Origin: Bradyrhizobium sp. CCGUVB4N
GTDB lineage: Bacteria > Pseudomonadota > Alphaproteobacteria > Rhizobiales > Xanthobacteraceae
DNA: 64,000 nucleotides
Assembly (NCBI RefSeq): GCF_024199945.1
Contig: NZ_JANADP010000001.1
Coordinates: forward strand, 620,001 to 684,000
Direction: 5' to 3'
Shown here: positions 30,033-38,332 of the stretch, piece after piece
How the letters are laid out: each line of letters starts with the position of its first letter
Position numbering within the stretch: position 1 is the stretch's first letter
Notes under the pieces: model-generated
Told to the model about the DNA's origin: nothing
Seen by the model: the letters and a program-made list of their open reading frames with translations, nothing else
The model's database searches: none
Translations under genes and position numbers: made by a program

Positions 30033-31010
30033 CTACTTCTCCGCCAGCGGGTGCAGGTCGCGCACCAGGCTCTTCAGCCGCTCCTCGACCACATGGGTAT
30101 AGATCTGGGTGGTCGAGATGTCGGTGTGGCCGAGCAGGGTTTGCACGATCCGCAGGTCGGCGCCGTTGTGCAGAAGGTGGCTGGCGAACGCATGGCGCAG
30201 CACGTGCGGGGAGACCAGCCGGGCCTGCAGCCCCGAGGCCACCGCAAGCTCCTTGAGGTCGCGGGCAAAATGCTGCCGCGTCAGATGTCCGCTCTCGCCG
30301 AAGGAGGGAAACAGCCATTTCGCGGTGACGACGCTGCCCTTCTCGCCCTTTTTGTTTTCCTTGGCAGCTTCCGTTGCCGACAGATAATCCGCCATCGCCT
30401 GCCGTGAGGCTTCGTTGAGCGGTACCAGCCGTTCCTTGTCGCCCTTGCCGCGTACCACGATCATGCGGGCGTCGCGCTTGGCGGCCGTGCGCGGCAGCGA
30501 CACCAGCTCGGAGACGCGCAGGCCCGTGGCGTAGAGCACCTCGAGCAGACAATAGAGCCGCAAAGCGCGCAGCCGCTGCGACGGCGAGGCGTCCGCCGCC
30601 TCGCTCATCTCCTTGGCGCGGCGAAGCATGCGGTCGACATCCGATATCGACAGCACCTTTGGCAGGCCGCGGCCGCGCTTGGGTCCGGACAGGATCGCGG
30701 CGGGATCCTCGGTTCGGATGCGCTCGTTGAGGAGAAACCGATAGAGATGCCGCATCGCCGACAGCCGTCGCGCGACGCTGGAGGATTTGAAGCCGCGCGC
30801 ATCGAGATCGCCGAGATAATCGCGCAGGACCTGCGTCTGTGCGTCCACGAAGCCGTGGCCGACGCGGCCGAGGAATTCGGAGAGGTCGGTGAGGTCGCGG
30901 CGATAGGCATCGAGCGTATTGGGGCCGGCGCCCTGTTCCGCCGCGAGCATGTCGAGGAACAGGCCGGTGAGCTTGGCGTCGGAGGGCTTGCTGGCGGAGG
31001 ATTTGCGCAT
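30033..31010 (-). CDS. xerD: Site-specific tyrosine recombinase XerD
   Basis: A 325-aa tyrosine recombinase that resolves chromosome dimers at dif with XerC. The N-terminal SAM-like core-binding domain is LFLDMLAAEQGAGPNTLDAY. The catalytic residues are visible: Arg in YATGLRVSELVSLPR, HxxR in SPHVLRHAFASHLLHNGADL, and LLGHTDISTTQIYTHV with the nucleophile Tyr. An insertion of about 20 residues rich in Lys/Glu (ATEAAKENKKGEKGSV) lies in the catalytic domain, as in related alphaproteobacteria. Located beside aroK, a common arrangement in this group. Confidence 0.95.
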   Translation of the reverse strand: MRKSSASKPSDAKLTGLFLDMLAAEQGAGPNTLDAYRRDLTDLSEFLGRVGHGFVDAQTQVLRDYLGDLDARGFKSSSVARRLSAMRHLYRFLLNERIRTEDPAAILSGPKRGRGLPKVLSISDVDRMLRRAKEMSEAADASPSQRLRALRLYCLLEVLYATGLRVSELVSLPRTAAKRDARMIVVRGKGDKERLVPLNEASRQAMADYLSATEAAKENKKGEKGSVVTAKWLFPSFGESGHLTRQHFARDLKELAVASGLQARLVSPHVLRHAFASHLLHNGADLRIVQTLLGHTDISTTQIYTHVVEERLKSLVRDLHPLAEK

Positions 31011-31027
31011 GCCCCGGAGGCTAGCCG

Positions 31028-31174
31028 CTATTTCTTGAGAAATTTATCCGGCGGGATCGTCACCGTCATTTCCCGCGGCTTCGGATTGACGAAGTTGGCC
31101 AGCGTGAACACCACGCCATAGACGATGCCGGCGATCACGGCGACGACCGTCAGGAAGCGGAACAGGCTGGGCAT
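31028..31174 (-). CDS. Conserved 48-aa single-pass membrane protein
   Basis: Short gene directly upstream of xerD (17-base gap), encoding MPSLFRFLTVVAVIAGIVYG, a hydrophobic continuation, then NPKPREMTVTIPPDKFLKK. One transmembrane helix (about 5-26) is followed by a short basic tail. Small proteins of this shape beside xerD/aroK are familiar from Bradyrhizobium relatives, which supports it as real; function unknown. Transcribed with xerD and divergent from aroK. Confidence 0.75.
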   Translation of the reverse strand: MPSLFRFLTVVAVIAGIVYGVVFTLANFVNPKPREMTVTIPPDKFLKK

Positions 31175-31345
31175 CGGAAAAGGTCTCGACGAGGTCTCAG
31201 GTTTGCAAATTAACCAATGAAATCATCCAACATGTTCGCCGTTTCGTGGCAAGAGTCCTCTGGCGAGGGCCCCGAGGGGGTCGTATAGGTGGCCGGGGAT
31301 GCCGCCTTTGGCGGCAGTTTGAGCGAGATCCAATCGAGCGAGATG

Positions 31346-31957
31346 ATGTCCGACGCCGCGCTGCCAGCACAAGCGAGCCCCGAGACCGACATCCTGTCGG
31401 CGTTGGGCGCGCGTTCCATCGTGCTGGTCGGCATGATGGGGGTCGGCAAATCGACCATCGGCCGCCGCATGGCGGCGCGGCTCAAGCTGCCCTTCGTCGA
31501 CGCCGACACCGAGATCGAGGCGGCGGCCGGCATGACCATACCGGAGATTTTCGAGCGCCATGGCGAGCCGCATTTCCGCGACGGCGAGGCGCGGGTGATC
31601 GCGCGCCTGCTGGACGGCGGGCCGGTGGTGCTGGCGACCGGCGGCGGCGCCTTCATGCGCGAGGAGACGCGGAGCCGCATCGCGGCGAAGGCGATCTCGA
31701 TCTGGCTCAGGGCCGACCACGACGTCATCATGCGCCGTGTCCGCCGCCGCGCCGACCGCCCTCTCCTGCAGACCCCCGATCCCGAAGGAACCGTGACGCG
31801 CCTGCTCACCGAGCGCGAGCCGTTCTATGGCAAGGCCGACCTCACCATCGCCTCGCGCGATGTGCCGCACGACAGGATCGTCGATGAGACGATCGAGACG
31901 CTGCATGGGTATCTCTGCGGCCAACCACCAGCCGACCTCGCGAGTGCCGTTCGATGA
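31346..31957 (+). CDS. aroK: Shikimate kinase
   Basis: Fifth step of the shikimate pathway, phosphorylating shikimate with ATP. Walker A is GMMGVGKST (residues 29-37 of the chosen 203-aa form), followed by the shikimate-binding DADTEIEAAAGMTIPEIF, FRDGEARV and ATGGGAFM segments. Start taken at ATG 31346 (MSDAALPAQ); ATG 31343 and a GTG at 31289 are alternatives with no clear advantage. Its stop overlaps the aroB start (ATGA), so the two are coupled. Confidence 0.95.
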   Translation: MSDAALPAQASPETDILSALGARSIVLVGMMGVGKSTIGRRMAARLKLPFVDADTEIEAAAGMTIPEIFERHGEPHFRDGEARVIARLLDGGPVVLATGGGAFMREETRSRIAAKAISIWLRADHDVIMRRVRRRADRPLLQTPDPEGTVTRLLTEREPFYGKADLTIASRDVPHDRIVDETIETLHGYLCGQPPADLASAVR

Positions 31958-33102
31958 CTACGCCCCTCAAGCATTCCGACCCCGTCAATGTCGATGTCGC
32001 GCTCGGTGACCGCGCCTACGACATCGTCATCGGTCGTGGCGTGCTGTCCTCGCTCGGCGAGCGGATCGCCGCTCTGCGTCCCGGCGTGCGCACCGCTGTT
32101 GTCACCGACCGTACCGTCGCCAAATACTGGCTCGAGCCGACCGAAGCCTCGCTCGCCGCCGCCGGCATTCCGACCTCGCGCGTCGTCGTCGAGGAAGGCG
32201 AGATCTCCAAGACCTATGCCGGCCTGGAAAAGGTCAGCGAGGCCCTGATCGCGGCAAAAATCGAGCGCAACGATCTCGTCATCGCGCTCGGTGGCGGCGT
32301 GGTCGGCGATCTCGCCGGCTTTGCCGCCGCGATCCTGCGCCGCGGCGTCGATTTCGTGCAGGTGCCGACCTCGCTGCTGGCGCAGGTCGATTCCTCCGTC
32401 GGCGGCAAGACCGGCATCAACTCGCCGCAGGGCAAGAATCTGCTCGGCGCCTTCCACCAGCCGGTGCTGGTGATTGCCGACACCGCCGTGCTCGACACGC
32501 TGTCGCCGCGGCAATTCCGTGCCGGCTATGCCGAGGTCGCCAAATACGGCGTGCTCGGCGACGAGGCCTTCTTCACCTGGCTGGAGAAGAACCATTCGGA
32601 CATCTTCAAGGGCGGCTCGGCCCGTGAGCACGCGATCGCGACCTCCTGCCGCGCCAAGGCCGGCGTCGTCTCGCGCGACGAGCGCGAGACCGGCGAGCGT
32701 GCGCTGCTCAATCTCGGCCACACCTTTGGTCACGCGCTGGAAGCCGCGACCGGTTTCTCCGATCGCCTGTTCCACGGCGAGGGCGTTTCGATCGGCATGA
32801 CCCTGGCGGCGCAATTCTCGGCGAAGCTCGGCATGATCGGCGAGGCTGATGCAGCGCGCGTCGAGCGGCATCTCGTCGAAGCCGGCCTGCCGACGCGCCT
32901 GCAGGACATTGCGGGTTTCGCGCAGGAAGGCCTGGCGGACGCCGACGCGCTGATGGCGCTGATGGCCCAGGACAAGAAGGTCAAGCGCGGCAAGCTCACC
33001 TTCATCCTGCTGGAGGCCGTGGGACGTGCCGTCATCGCCAAGGATGTCGAGCCGACGCCGGTGCGCGACTTCCTCAAGGACAAGCTCGCTCTCAAGGCGT
33101 GA
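31954..33102 (+). CDS. aroB: 3-dehydroquinate synthase
   Basis: Second step of the shikimate pathway, NAD- and metal-dependent cyclisation of DAHP. The 382-aa protein shows the nucleotide-binding GGGVVGDLAGFAAAILRRGV, VPTSLLAQVDSSVGGKTGIN and metal-binding HTFGHALEAATGF and FHGEGVSIGM segments. The 4-base overlap with aroK indicates translational coupling. A CorC/HlyC-type gene follows 42 bases later. Confidence 0.97.
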   Translation: MTTPLKHSDPVNVDVALGDRAYDIVIGRGVLSSLGERIAALRPGVRTAVVTDRTVAKYWLEPTEASLAAAGIPTSRVVVEEGEISKTYAGLEKVSEALIAAKIERNDLVIALGGGVVGDLAGFAAAILRRGVDFVQVPTSLLAQVDSSVGGKTGINSPQGKNLLGAFHQPVLVIADTAVLDTLSPRQFRAGYAEVAKYGVLGDEAFFTWLEKNHSDIFKGGSAREHAIATSCRAKAGVVSRDERETGERALLNLGHTFGHALEAATGFSDRLFHGEGVSIGMTLAAQFSAKLGMIGEADAARVERHLVEAGLPTRLQDIAGFAQEGLADADALMALMAQDKKVKRGKLTFILLEAVGRAVIAKDVEPTPVRDFLKDKLALKA

Positions 33103-33144
33103 GACGCGGCTCAACGGCACTTAGACAAGAAACCAGAGTGGTTC

Positions 33145-34449
33145 ATGGACTGGCTCGGCTTCACCATCGTCATTATCTGCCTGCTCGTGTCCGGCTTCTT
33201 CGCTGCGAGCGAGACCGCGCTGACCGGCGCCTCGCGCGCCAGCATGCTGCGGCTCTCCAAGCAGGGTAATCACGACGCCGACGTGGTCTCGCAACTGCTC
33301 GACATGCGCGAGCGCCTGATCGGCGCGCTGCTGCTCGGCAACAACATCGCCAATATCAGCGCTTCGGCACTGGCGACCTCCATCTTCACCGCCTGGTTCG
33401 GCGATGTCGGCGTGCTCTATGCCACCGGCGTGATGACGGCGCTGGTCGTGATCTTCGCGGAGGTTCTGCCGAAAACCATCGCCATCAACGCGCCGGACCG
33501 GATGGCGCTCGCGGTCGCGCGCCCGATGCGGCTGACCATGTACGTGCTGGGGCCGCTGCTGCGGGTGGTCGAGGTCATCGTGCGCGTGTTGATGCGCCTG
33601 TTCGGCCTCGCCGGCGAGCACCAGGCGATCCTGTCGCCGACCGAGCGCCTGCGCGGCGCCGTCGACCTCTTGCACCATGAGGGCAAGGTCGAGAAGCAGG
33701 ACCGCGACATGCTCGGCGGCCTGCTCGATTTGCGCGAGCTCCAGGTCTCCGACGTCATGATCCATCGCACCGAGATGATGATGATCAACGCCGATCTGCC
33801 GCCGGAAGATCTGGTGCGCGAGGTGCTGGCGACCGAATACACCCGCATCCCGCTGTGGCGCGAGAAGCCCGAAAACATCATCGGCGTGCTCCACGCCAAG
33901 GATCTCCTGCGCGCGATCCGCGCCTCCGACGGCGACACCTCGCGCATCGACGTCTCCACCATCGCGCTGCCGCCCTGGTTCGTGCCGGAGATGCGGCCCG
34001 TGTCCGAGCAGTTGAAGGCATTCCGGCGTCGGAAAACCCATTTCGCGCTCGTCGTCGACGAGTACGGCGAAGTTGAAGGCCTTGTGACGCTGGAAGACAT
34101 TCTGGAAGAGATCGTCGGCGACATCTCCGACGAGCACGACGTCGTGGTCGCCGGCGTGCGGGCGCAGCCGGATGGCTCCGTCGTGGTCGACGGCTCGGTG
34201 CCGATCCGTGACCTCAACCGCGCCATGGACTGGCGTCTGCCCGATGGAGAGGCCACCACGGTTGCCGGCCTCGTCATTCACGAGGCGCGCTCGATCCCCG
34301 ACCGCGGCCAGAGCTTTACCTTCCACGGCTTCCGCTTCCGCGTCCTCCGCCGTGAACGCAACCGCATCACCGCGCTCCGTATTTCACCGGTCCCGCGTGA
34401 GGCGGAAATGGAAGAGGCGAGGCCAAAGCGGGCCGGGACGTCGTTCTGA
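33145..34449 (+). CDS. HlyC/CorC (CNNM/DUF21, tandem CBS) family protein
   Basis: A 434-aa membrane protein. The N-terminal CNNM/DUF21 domain has 3-4 helices (start LGFTIVIICLLVSGFFAASE, then AEVLPKTIAINAPDRMA). A paired CBS domain (about 205-330; VSDVMIHRTEMMMINADLP, EYTRIPLWREKPENIIGVLH) and a C-terminal CorC/HlyC transporter-associated domain (about 350-425) follow. Such proteins are linked to Mg/Co efflux or metal homeostasis; the exact ion is not known. Positioned just after aroB. Confidence 0.92.
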   Translation: MDWLGFTIVIICLLVSGFFAASETALTGASRASMLRLSKQGNHDADVVSQLLDMRERLIGALLLGNNIANISASALATSIFTAWFGDVGVLYATGVMTALVVIFAEVLPKTIAINAPDRMALAVARPMRLTMYVLGPLLRVVEVIVRVLMRLFGLAGEHQAILSPTERLRGAVDLLHHEGKVEKQDRDMLGGLLDLRELQVSDVMIHRTEMMMINADLPPEDLVREVLATEYTRIPLWREKPENIIGVLHAKDLLRAIRASDGDTSRIDVSTIALPPWFVPEMRPVSEQLKAFRRRKTHFALVVDEYGEVEGLVTLEDILEEIVGDISDEHDVVVAGVRAQPDGSVVVDGSVPIRDLNRAMDWRLPDGEATTVAGLVIHEARSIPDRGQSFTFHGFRFRVLRRERNRITALRISPVPREAEMEEARPKRAGTSF

Positions 34450-34456
34450 TTTCTTT

Positions 34457-34485
34457 CTTACCCTCCCCTGGAGGGGGAGGGTAAG
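34457..34485. terminator. Family C GC-rich hairpin between convergent genes
   Basis: CTTACCCTCCCC, TGGA loop, then GGGGGAGGGTAAG. The stem would form on both strands between the convergent CorC-type and bolA genes. A run of T precedes it on the plus strand rather than following it, so it is not a classic intrinsic terminator. It is the shortest copy of repeat family C (others 38145, 46203, 61574). Confidence 0.5.
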
Positions 34486-34488
34486 AGA

Positions 34489-34767
34489 TCAGCCTTCCCC
34501 CGGGGCTTGCGCATGGATCGCCAGCGCATGCACGCTGCCGGAAAGTTCCGCGGCCAGCGCCGCATTTATCATGCGGTGACGGTCGACCCGGCTCTTCCCT
34601 TTGAAGGCCTGAGACACGATATAAACGCGGAAGTGCGTCTCGCCGCTCGGCCGATGGCCGGAATGGCCTTCATGCAAATGTGACTCGTCGACGACCTGCA
34701 GGCTTTCCGGCGTGAAAGCTTCCTGCAACTTGTTGCTGATAGTGTCTTTCATAACCATGGGTGCCAT
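34489..34767 (-). CDS. bolA: BolA family protein
   Basis: A 92-aa BolA/IbaG-like protein; such proteins bind monothiol glutaredoxins and [2Fe-2S] clusters and influence iron or stress responses. It has KLQEAFTPESLQVVDESHLH, ETHFRVYIVSQAFKGKSRVD and RHRMINAALAAELSGSVHAL, the core BolA signature. AGGA lies 4 bases before ATG 34767, favouring the longest form; ATGs at 34758 and 34752 (MKDTI) are also possible. Divergent from the J-domain gene. Confidence 0.93.
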   Translation of the reverse strand: MAPMVMKDTISNKLQEAFTPESLQVVDESHLHEGHSGHRPSGETHFRVYIVSQAFKGKSRVDRHRMINAALAAELSGSVHALAIHAQAPGEG

Positions 34768-34863
34768 TAAATCCTGCGATCACGCTCCGTCAATTGCCGG
34801 GGTAGCCAGCTAATTGCAATGTCAAGACTTGAAGGTTTTTGCATTGCGTAGTCAAAGTCAGCC

Positions 34864-35502
34864 ATGCCAATCGATTCATCAAAGTTCTTCGACTCCATCC
34901 GCGTGAAGCCGCGGGGCAAGCAGCCCGAGGTGAAGCCGCGCGACACAGTGGTCGCCTGTGAATGGACCGGGTGTCAGAACAAGGGCGCGCACCGCGCGCC
35001 GAAGGGCCGTGATAACCAGCGCGAGTACTGGCACTTCTGCCTGGACCACGTCCGCGAGTACAATCAGAACTACAATTTCTTCTCCGGCATGAATGCCGAC
35101 GCCGTCGCGCGCTATCAGAAAGATGCGCTGACGGGCCATCGTCCGACCTGGAAGATGGGCGCCAATGGTGGCGTCAAGAAGGGCGCGGAAGCCGAGATCG
35201 ACGGTGCCTTCGATCCGTTCAGCATGTTCCAGGAGCTCAACGGCCGTACCGGCTGGCGCAAGGGTCCAGAGACCGCCCAGCCCAAGGCCGAGACGCGCAA
35301 GGTGATGAACGCCGAGCGCAAGGCGCTCCAGGTCATGGGCCTCGGCCCGGATTCCACGCTCGCCGACGTCAAGACCAAGTACAAGGCCCTGGTGAAGCAG
35401 CACCACCCCGACGCCAATGGCGGCGACCGCTCCACCGAGGATCGCCTGATCGAGATCATCAAGGCGTATAATTACCTGAAGACCGTGGTGCGGGAGGCGT
35501 AA
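34864..35502 (+). CDS. J-domain (DnaJ-like) protein
   Basis: A 212-aa protein with an unusual layout: the J domain is at the C-terminus (about 155-212) with the HPD motif in KALVKQHHPDANGGDRSTED. The N-terminal two thirds hold a Cys-containing region (VACEWTGCQNKGAHRAPKG, FCLDHVREYNQNYNFFSGMN) shared by related alphaproteobacterial proteins. It presumably stimulates DnaK on a specific client. Its client is unknown. Confidence 0.9.
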   Translation: MPIDSSKFFDSIRVKPRGKQPEVKPRDTVVACEWTGCQNKGAHRAPKGRDNQREYWHFCLDHVREYNQNYNFFSGMNADAVARYQKDALTGHRPTWKMGANGGVKKGAEAEIDGAFDPFSMFQELNGRTGWRKGPETAQPKAETRKVMNAERKALQVMGLGPDSTLADVKTKYKALVKQHHPDANGGDRSTEDRLIEIIKAYNYLKTVVREA

Positions 35503-35548
35503 GGCCTCCGTGCTTGCCGTATAGGCACTACGGCGCCCAACCCTCGGT

Positions 35549-35697
35549 GTCGTCCCGGACAAGCGAAGCGCAGATCCGGGACCCATAACCCCAGGGAGAG
35601 GTTTGGCGAAGACTCGCAGTGAAGTCTTCGTCGGTACTGACGCCGTCATTTCATCGATAGATCACGCGGTATGGGTCCCTGCCTTCGCAGGGACGAC
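35549..35697. repeat. Family A repeat, inverted loop orientation
   Basis: Ends GTCGTCCCGGAC... and ...CAGGGACGAC. Its loop (AACCCCAGGGAGAGGTTTGG and GAAGTCTTCGTCGGTACT) is the reverse complement of the loops at 44230 and 46673, so it is the same element in opposite orientation. Confidence 0.8.
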
Positions 35698-35745
35698 GGC
35701 GGAGTGTTTGGCTCTGCCGTCGCATTTCATTCGCATGCCGCCGCC

Positions 35746-36840
35746 TCACCCCTCCGGCATCGCCCCCACATACGACGAACTCGGCCGGATCAGCCGTCCC
35801 GTCCGCTGCTGCTCGCGCGCGTGCGCGGTCCACCCGGCGCTACGTGCCACCGCGAAGATCGGCGTGAACGCCTGCCGCGGGATCGCCAGCGCATCGAGCA
35901 GGATCGCGGTGAAGAACTCGACATTGGTCTCCAGCGGCCGCTCCGGATTCTTCTTGCGCAGCGCTGCGCGGATATAGGCCTCGACCTCGCCGGCAAACGG
36001 CAGGTCGGTGCCGTTGGTCGCGAGCGCCTCGACCGCGGTCTTGAGCACGTCGGCGCGCGGATCGCGCACGCGATAGACGCGGTGACCAAAGCCCATCATC
36101 CGTTCGCCGCGCGCCAGCGCCGCATCGACCCAGGGCTGGACGCGTTCGCGCGAGCCGATCGCATCGAGCATTTCCAGCACCGGCTCCGGCGCGCCGCCAT
36201 GCAGCGGACCCGTCAGTGCGCAATAGCCGGCGGTGACGGCGGCAAACAGATCGGCCTGCGTCGAGGCCACCACGCGCGTGGTGAAGGTCGAGGCGTTCAT
36301 GCCGTGGTCGCTGGCGGTGACGAGATAGGCATCTAACGCCGTGACCTCGCGCGCAGCGGGCGCGCGCCCATGCAGCATGCGCAGCGTATCGGCGGCATGG
36401 CTCACGTTCGGATCGGGTGCGATCGGATCAAGCCCTTTCGCGCGCCGGACCAGTGCGCCGGCGATCACCGGAAACGCGCCGACGATGGTCGCCTCATGCG
36501 CGAGCCCGTGCTCGGCGCGCAGGCCCGCGACCGCTGCACGAAACCCGTCGATGATGCCCATGCCCTGTGTCGCCGGCAGCAGCTCAGTGAGCCGTGCGAA
36601 AGCGCGCTCGCGCGCCGCACCCAGGCTCGCCCGGACATTGGCTTCGGTCAGGGTGGTCTTGCTGGCGCCGTTCCAGAGCCGGGCGGTGACGCCCTCAAAG
36701 CTCGATTTGGCGGCGAGGGTACCGACATGCTCGCCGGCGATGATCAACTCGCCGCGTTCGCCGTCGACATGGCTCAGCACGGTTTCGGCCGCGGGAACGC
36801 CGTCCAGCCCGATCTGGCTTTTGGTGAGGTGGATGTTCAT
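35746..36840 (-). CDS. Citrate synthase family protein (catalytic Asp replaced by Glu)
   Basis: A 364-aa citrate/2-methylcitrate synthase homologue. Both catalytic histidines are present: His214 (TGPLHGGAPEP) and His253 (GFGHRVYRVRDPRA). In the third catalytic position the usual NVDF is NVEFF, so Asp is Glu308. It begins MNIHLTKSQIGLDGVPAAET; the longer frame from 36900 is unlikely. It is divergent from an HTH-citrate synthase homologue, sharing a palindromic 80-base spacer. Substrate may be other than acetyl-CoA/oxaloacetate. Confidence 0.88.
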   Translation of the reverse strand: MNIHLTKSQIGLDGVPAAETVLSHVDGERGELIIAGEHVGTLAAKSSFEGVTARLWNGASKTTLTEANVRASLGAARERAFARLTELLPATQGMGIIDGFRAAVAGLRAEHGLAHEATIVGAFPVIAGALVRRAKGLDPIAPDPNVSHAADTLRMLHGRAPAAREVTALDAYLVTASDHGMNASTFTTRVVASTQADLFAAVTAGYCALTGPLHGGAPEPVLEMLDAIGSRERVQPWVDAALARGERMMGFGHRVYRVRDPRADVLKTAVEALATNGTDLPFAGEVEAYIRAALRKKNPERPLETNVEFFTAILLDALAIPRQAFTPIFAVARSAGWTAHAREQQRTGRLIRPSSSYVGAMPEG

Positions 36841-36890
36841 GGCCCAATCTCCTTTTGCACTGCACCAGGAGAAAATCGGACCTCTCGATA

Positions 36891-36919
36891 GATTGATCAA
36901 TCTTGATTACATCAATCAA
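36891..36919. promoter_or_regulatory. Double dyad operator candidate between the citrate-synthase homologues
   Basis: A perfect palindrome GATTGATCAATC (36891-36902) is directly followed by TTGATTACATCAATCAA (36903-36919), six-base arms with a 5-base centre. Both share the TTGAT/ATCAA half-site. The second dyad ends two bases before the ATG of the HTH-containing gene, the expected place for autorepression of both divergent genes. Confidence 0.6.
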
Positions 36920-36920
36920 T

Positions 36921-38135
36921 ATGAAAAATTCTGAAGGTCTCTATCTCTCTGCCCGGGAAGCCGCGGCGGAGCTCGCGATCTCGCCGGCCACGCTGTACGC
37001 CTATGTCAGCCGCGGCCTGATCCGCTCCGAGCCGACGCCGGACTCGCGCAAGAACCGCTACCGCGCCGAGGATGTTCGCGCCCTGAAGGAGCGCCGGGTG
37101 CCGTCGCCGGAGCCGCGCGGCCTGCGCAGCTTTGATGCCGACCTGCCGGTCATGGACACGGAGATCTCGACCATCACCGAGGAGGGCGCGATCTACCGCG
37201 GCGTCAACTGCATCGTTCTCGCCGAGAACGACACGCTGGAGCACACCGCAACGCTGCTCTGGGACGTCTCCGACGTCGATCCCTTCGCGCCGGACAATCA
37301 GCCGAAGATGTCCGACGAGATGCGTGCGATTGCGGACGCCGCGCGCCGCGCAGCCCCGATCGATCGCGCCATCGCGGTGCTCGCGCTCGCGGCCAGCGCC
37401 GATTCGCGCGCTTTCACCCGCGCGCCCGATGGCCGCGCGATGGTCGGCGCGCGCATCGTCCGGCTGCTCGTTGCCACGATGCTGAATTCCGAACCGTCAT
37501 CGGAGCCGCTGCATCAGCAGATCGCGCGTATCTGGGCGGGCGACAACAAGCATGCGCCCGACCTCATCCGCCGCGCGCTGGTGCTGCTCGCCGATCACGA
37601 ATTGAACGCCTCGACCTTCACCGCGCGCTGCGCGGCGTCCACCGGGCTCAATCTCTACGATGCCGTCATCGCCGGCCTCGCCGCGCTGAAAGGCCCCAAA
37701 CACGGCGGCGCCGGCGTGCTGGCCTCGCAGCTGGTCAAGACGCTGGTCGACCGCGACGTCGAGCCGATGGTGCGCGAGCGCGTCGCGCTCGGCGAGCGTT
37801 TTCCGGGCTTCGGCCACGGCGTCTACAAGCGCGGCGATCCCCGCGCGCAATCGCTGCTGAACGCACTGGCCCGTGCCGGCGCGCCGCGCAAATTCACCAA
37901 AGAGGTGCCTGAGCGGATTGCGGAGGCGACCGGAGAGTTCGTCAATATCGACTACGTCCTCGCCGTGCTCGTCCACGCGCTGCGCTTACCCGCGGGCAGC
38001 GAGCTCGCCCTGTTCGCGATGGCCCGCAGCGTCGGCTGGATCGCGCATGCGAGCGAGCAATTGCAGTTCGGCAAGCTGATCCGGCCGCGGGCAAGGTATG
38101 TGGGACCGGCGCCGGGGCGGAGGGCAGGGGGATAG
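36921..38135 (+). CDS. Citrate synthase family protein with N-terminal MerR-type HTH
   Basis: A 404-aa fusion: helix-turn-helix at residues 8-58 (YLSAREAAAELAISPATLYA, SRGLIRSEPTPDSRKNRYRA) followed by a citrate-synthase fold from about 75. Catalytic-type motifs are GPKHGGAGVL, GFGHGVYKRGDPRA (Arg after His replaced by Gly) and VNIDYVLAVLVHALRLP with the Asp kept. It may be an enzyme that also binds DNA, or a sensor derived from an enzyme. A TTG at 36903 is in frame, but ATG 36921 is favoured because the operator-like dyad occupies the upstream bases. Confidence 0.9.
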   Translation: MKNSEGLYLSAREAAAELAISPATLYAYVSRGLIRSEPTPDSRKNRYRAEDVRALKERRVPSPEPRGLRSFDADLPVMDTEISTITEEGAIYRGVNCIVLAENDTLEHTATLLWDVSDVDPFAPDNQPKMSDEMRAIADAARRAAPIDRAIAVLALAASADSRAFTRAPDGRAMVGARIVRLLVATMLNSEPSSEPLHQQIARIWAGDNKHAPDLIRRALVLLADHELNASTFTARCAASTGLNLYDAVIAGLAALKGPKHGGAGVLASQLVKTLVDRDVEPMVRERVALGERFPGFGHGVYKRGDPRAQSLLNALARAGAPRKFTKEVPERIAEATGEFVNIDYVLAVLVHALRLPAGSELALFAMARSVGWIAHASEQLQFGKLIRPRARYVGPAPGRRAGG

Positions 38136-38144
38136 GCCACGCTG

Positions 38145-38330
38145 TCACCCTCCCCTGGAGGGGGAGGGTCGATCGCGCGCAGCGCGAGCGGGGTGGGGTG
38201 ATCTCTCAACTCGGGCAGATTTCGATGACGAGAGACCGTCACCCACCCCGCTACACATTGCGCTTCGCTTCATGTGTAGCGACCCACGAGCGAGCTACGC
38301 TCGTCTCGGACCCCTCCAAGGGAGGGTAAG
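38145..38330. repeat. Family C long palindromic repeat
   Basis: ACCCTCCCCTGGAGGGGGAG at the left end and CCCCTCCAAGGGAGGGTAAG at the right, with inner GAGCGGGGTGGGGTGATCTC and CACCCACCCCGC. It fills the convergent gap between the HTH-citrate synthase and dedA. Nearly the same inner sequence recurs at 61574. Confidence 0.8.
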
Positions 38331-38332
38331 CA

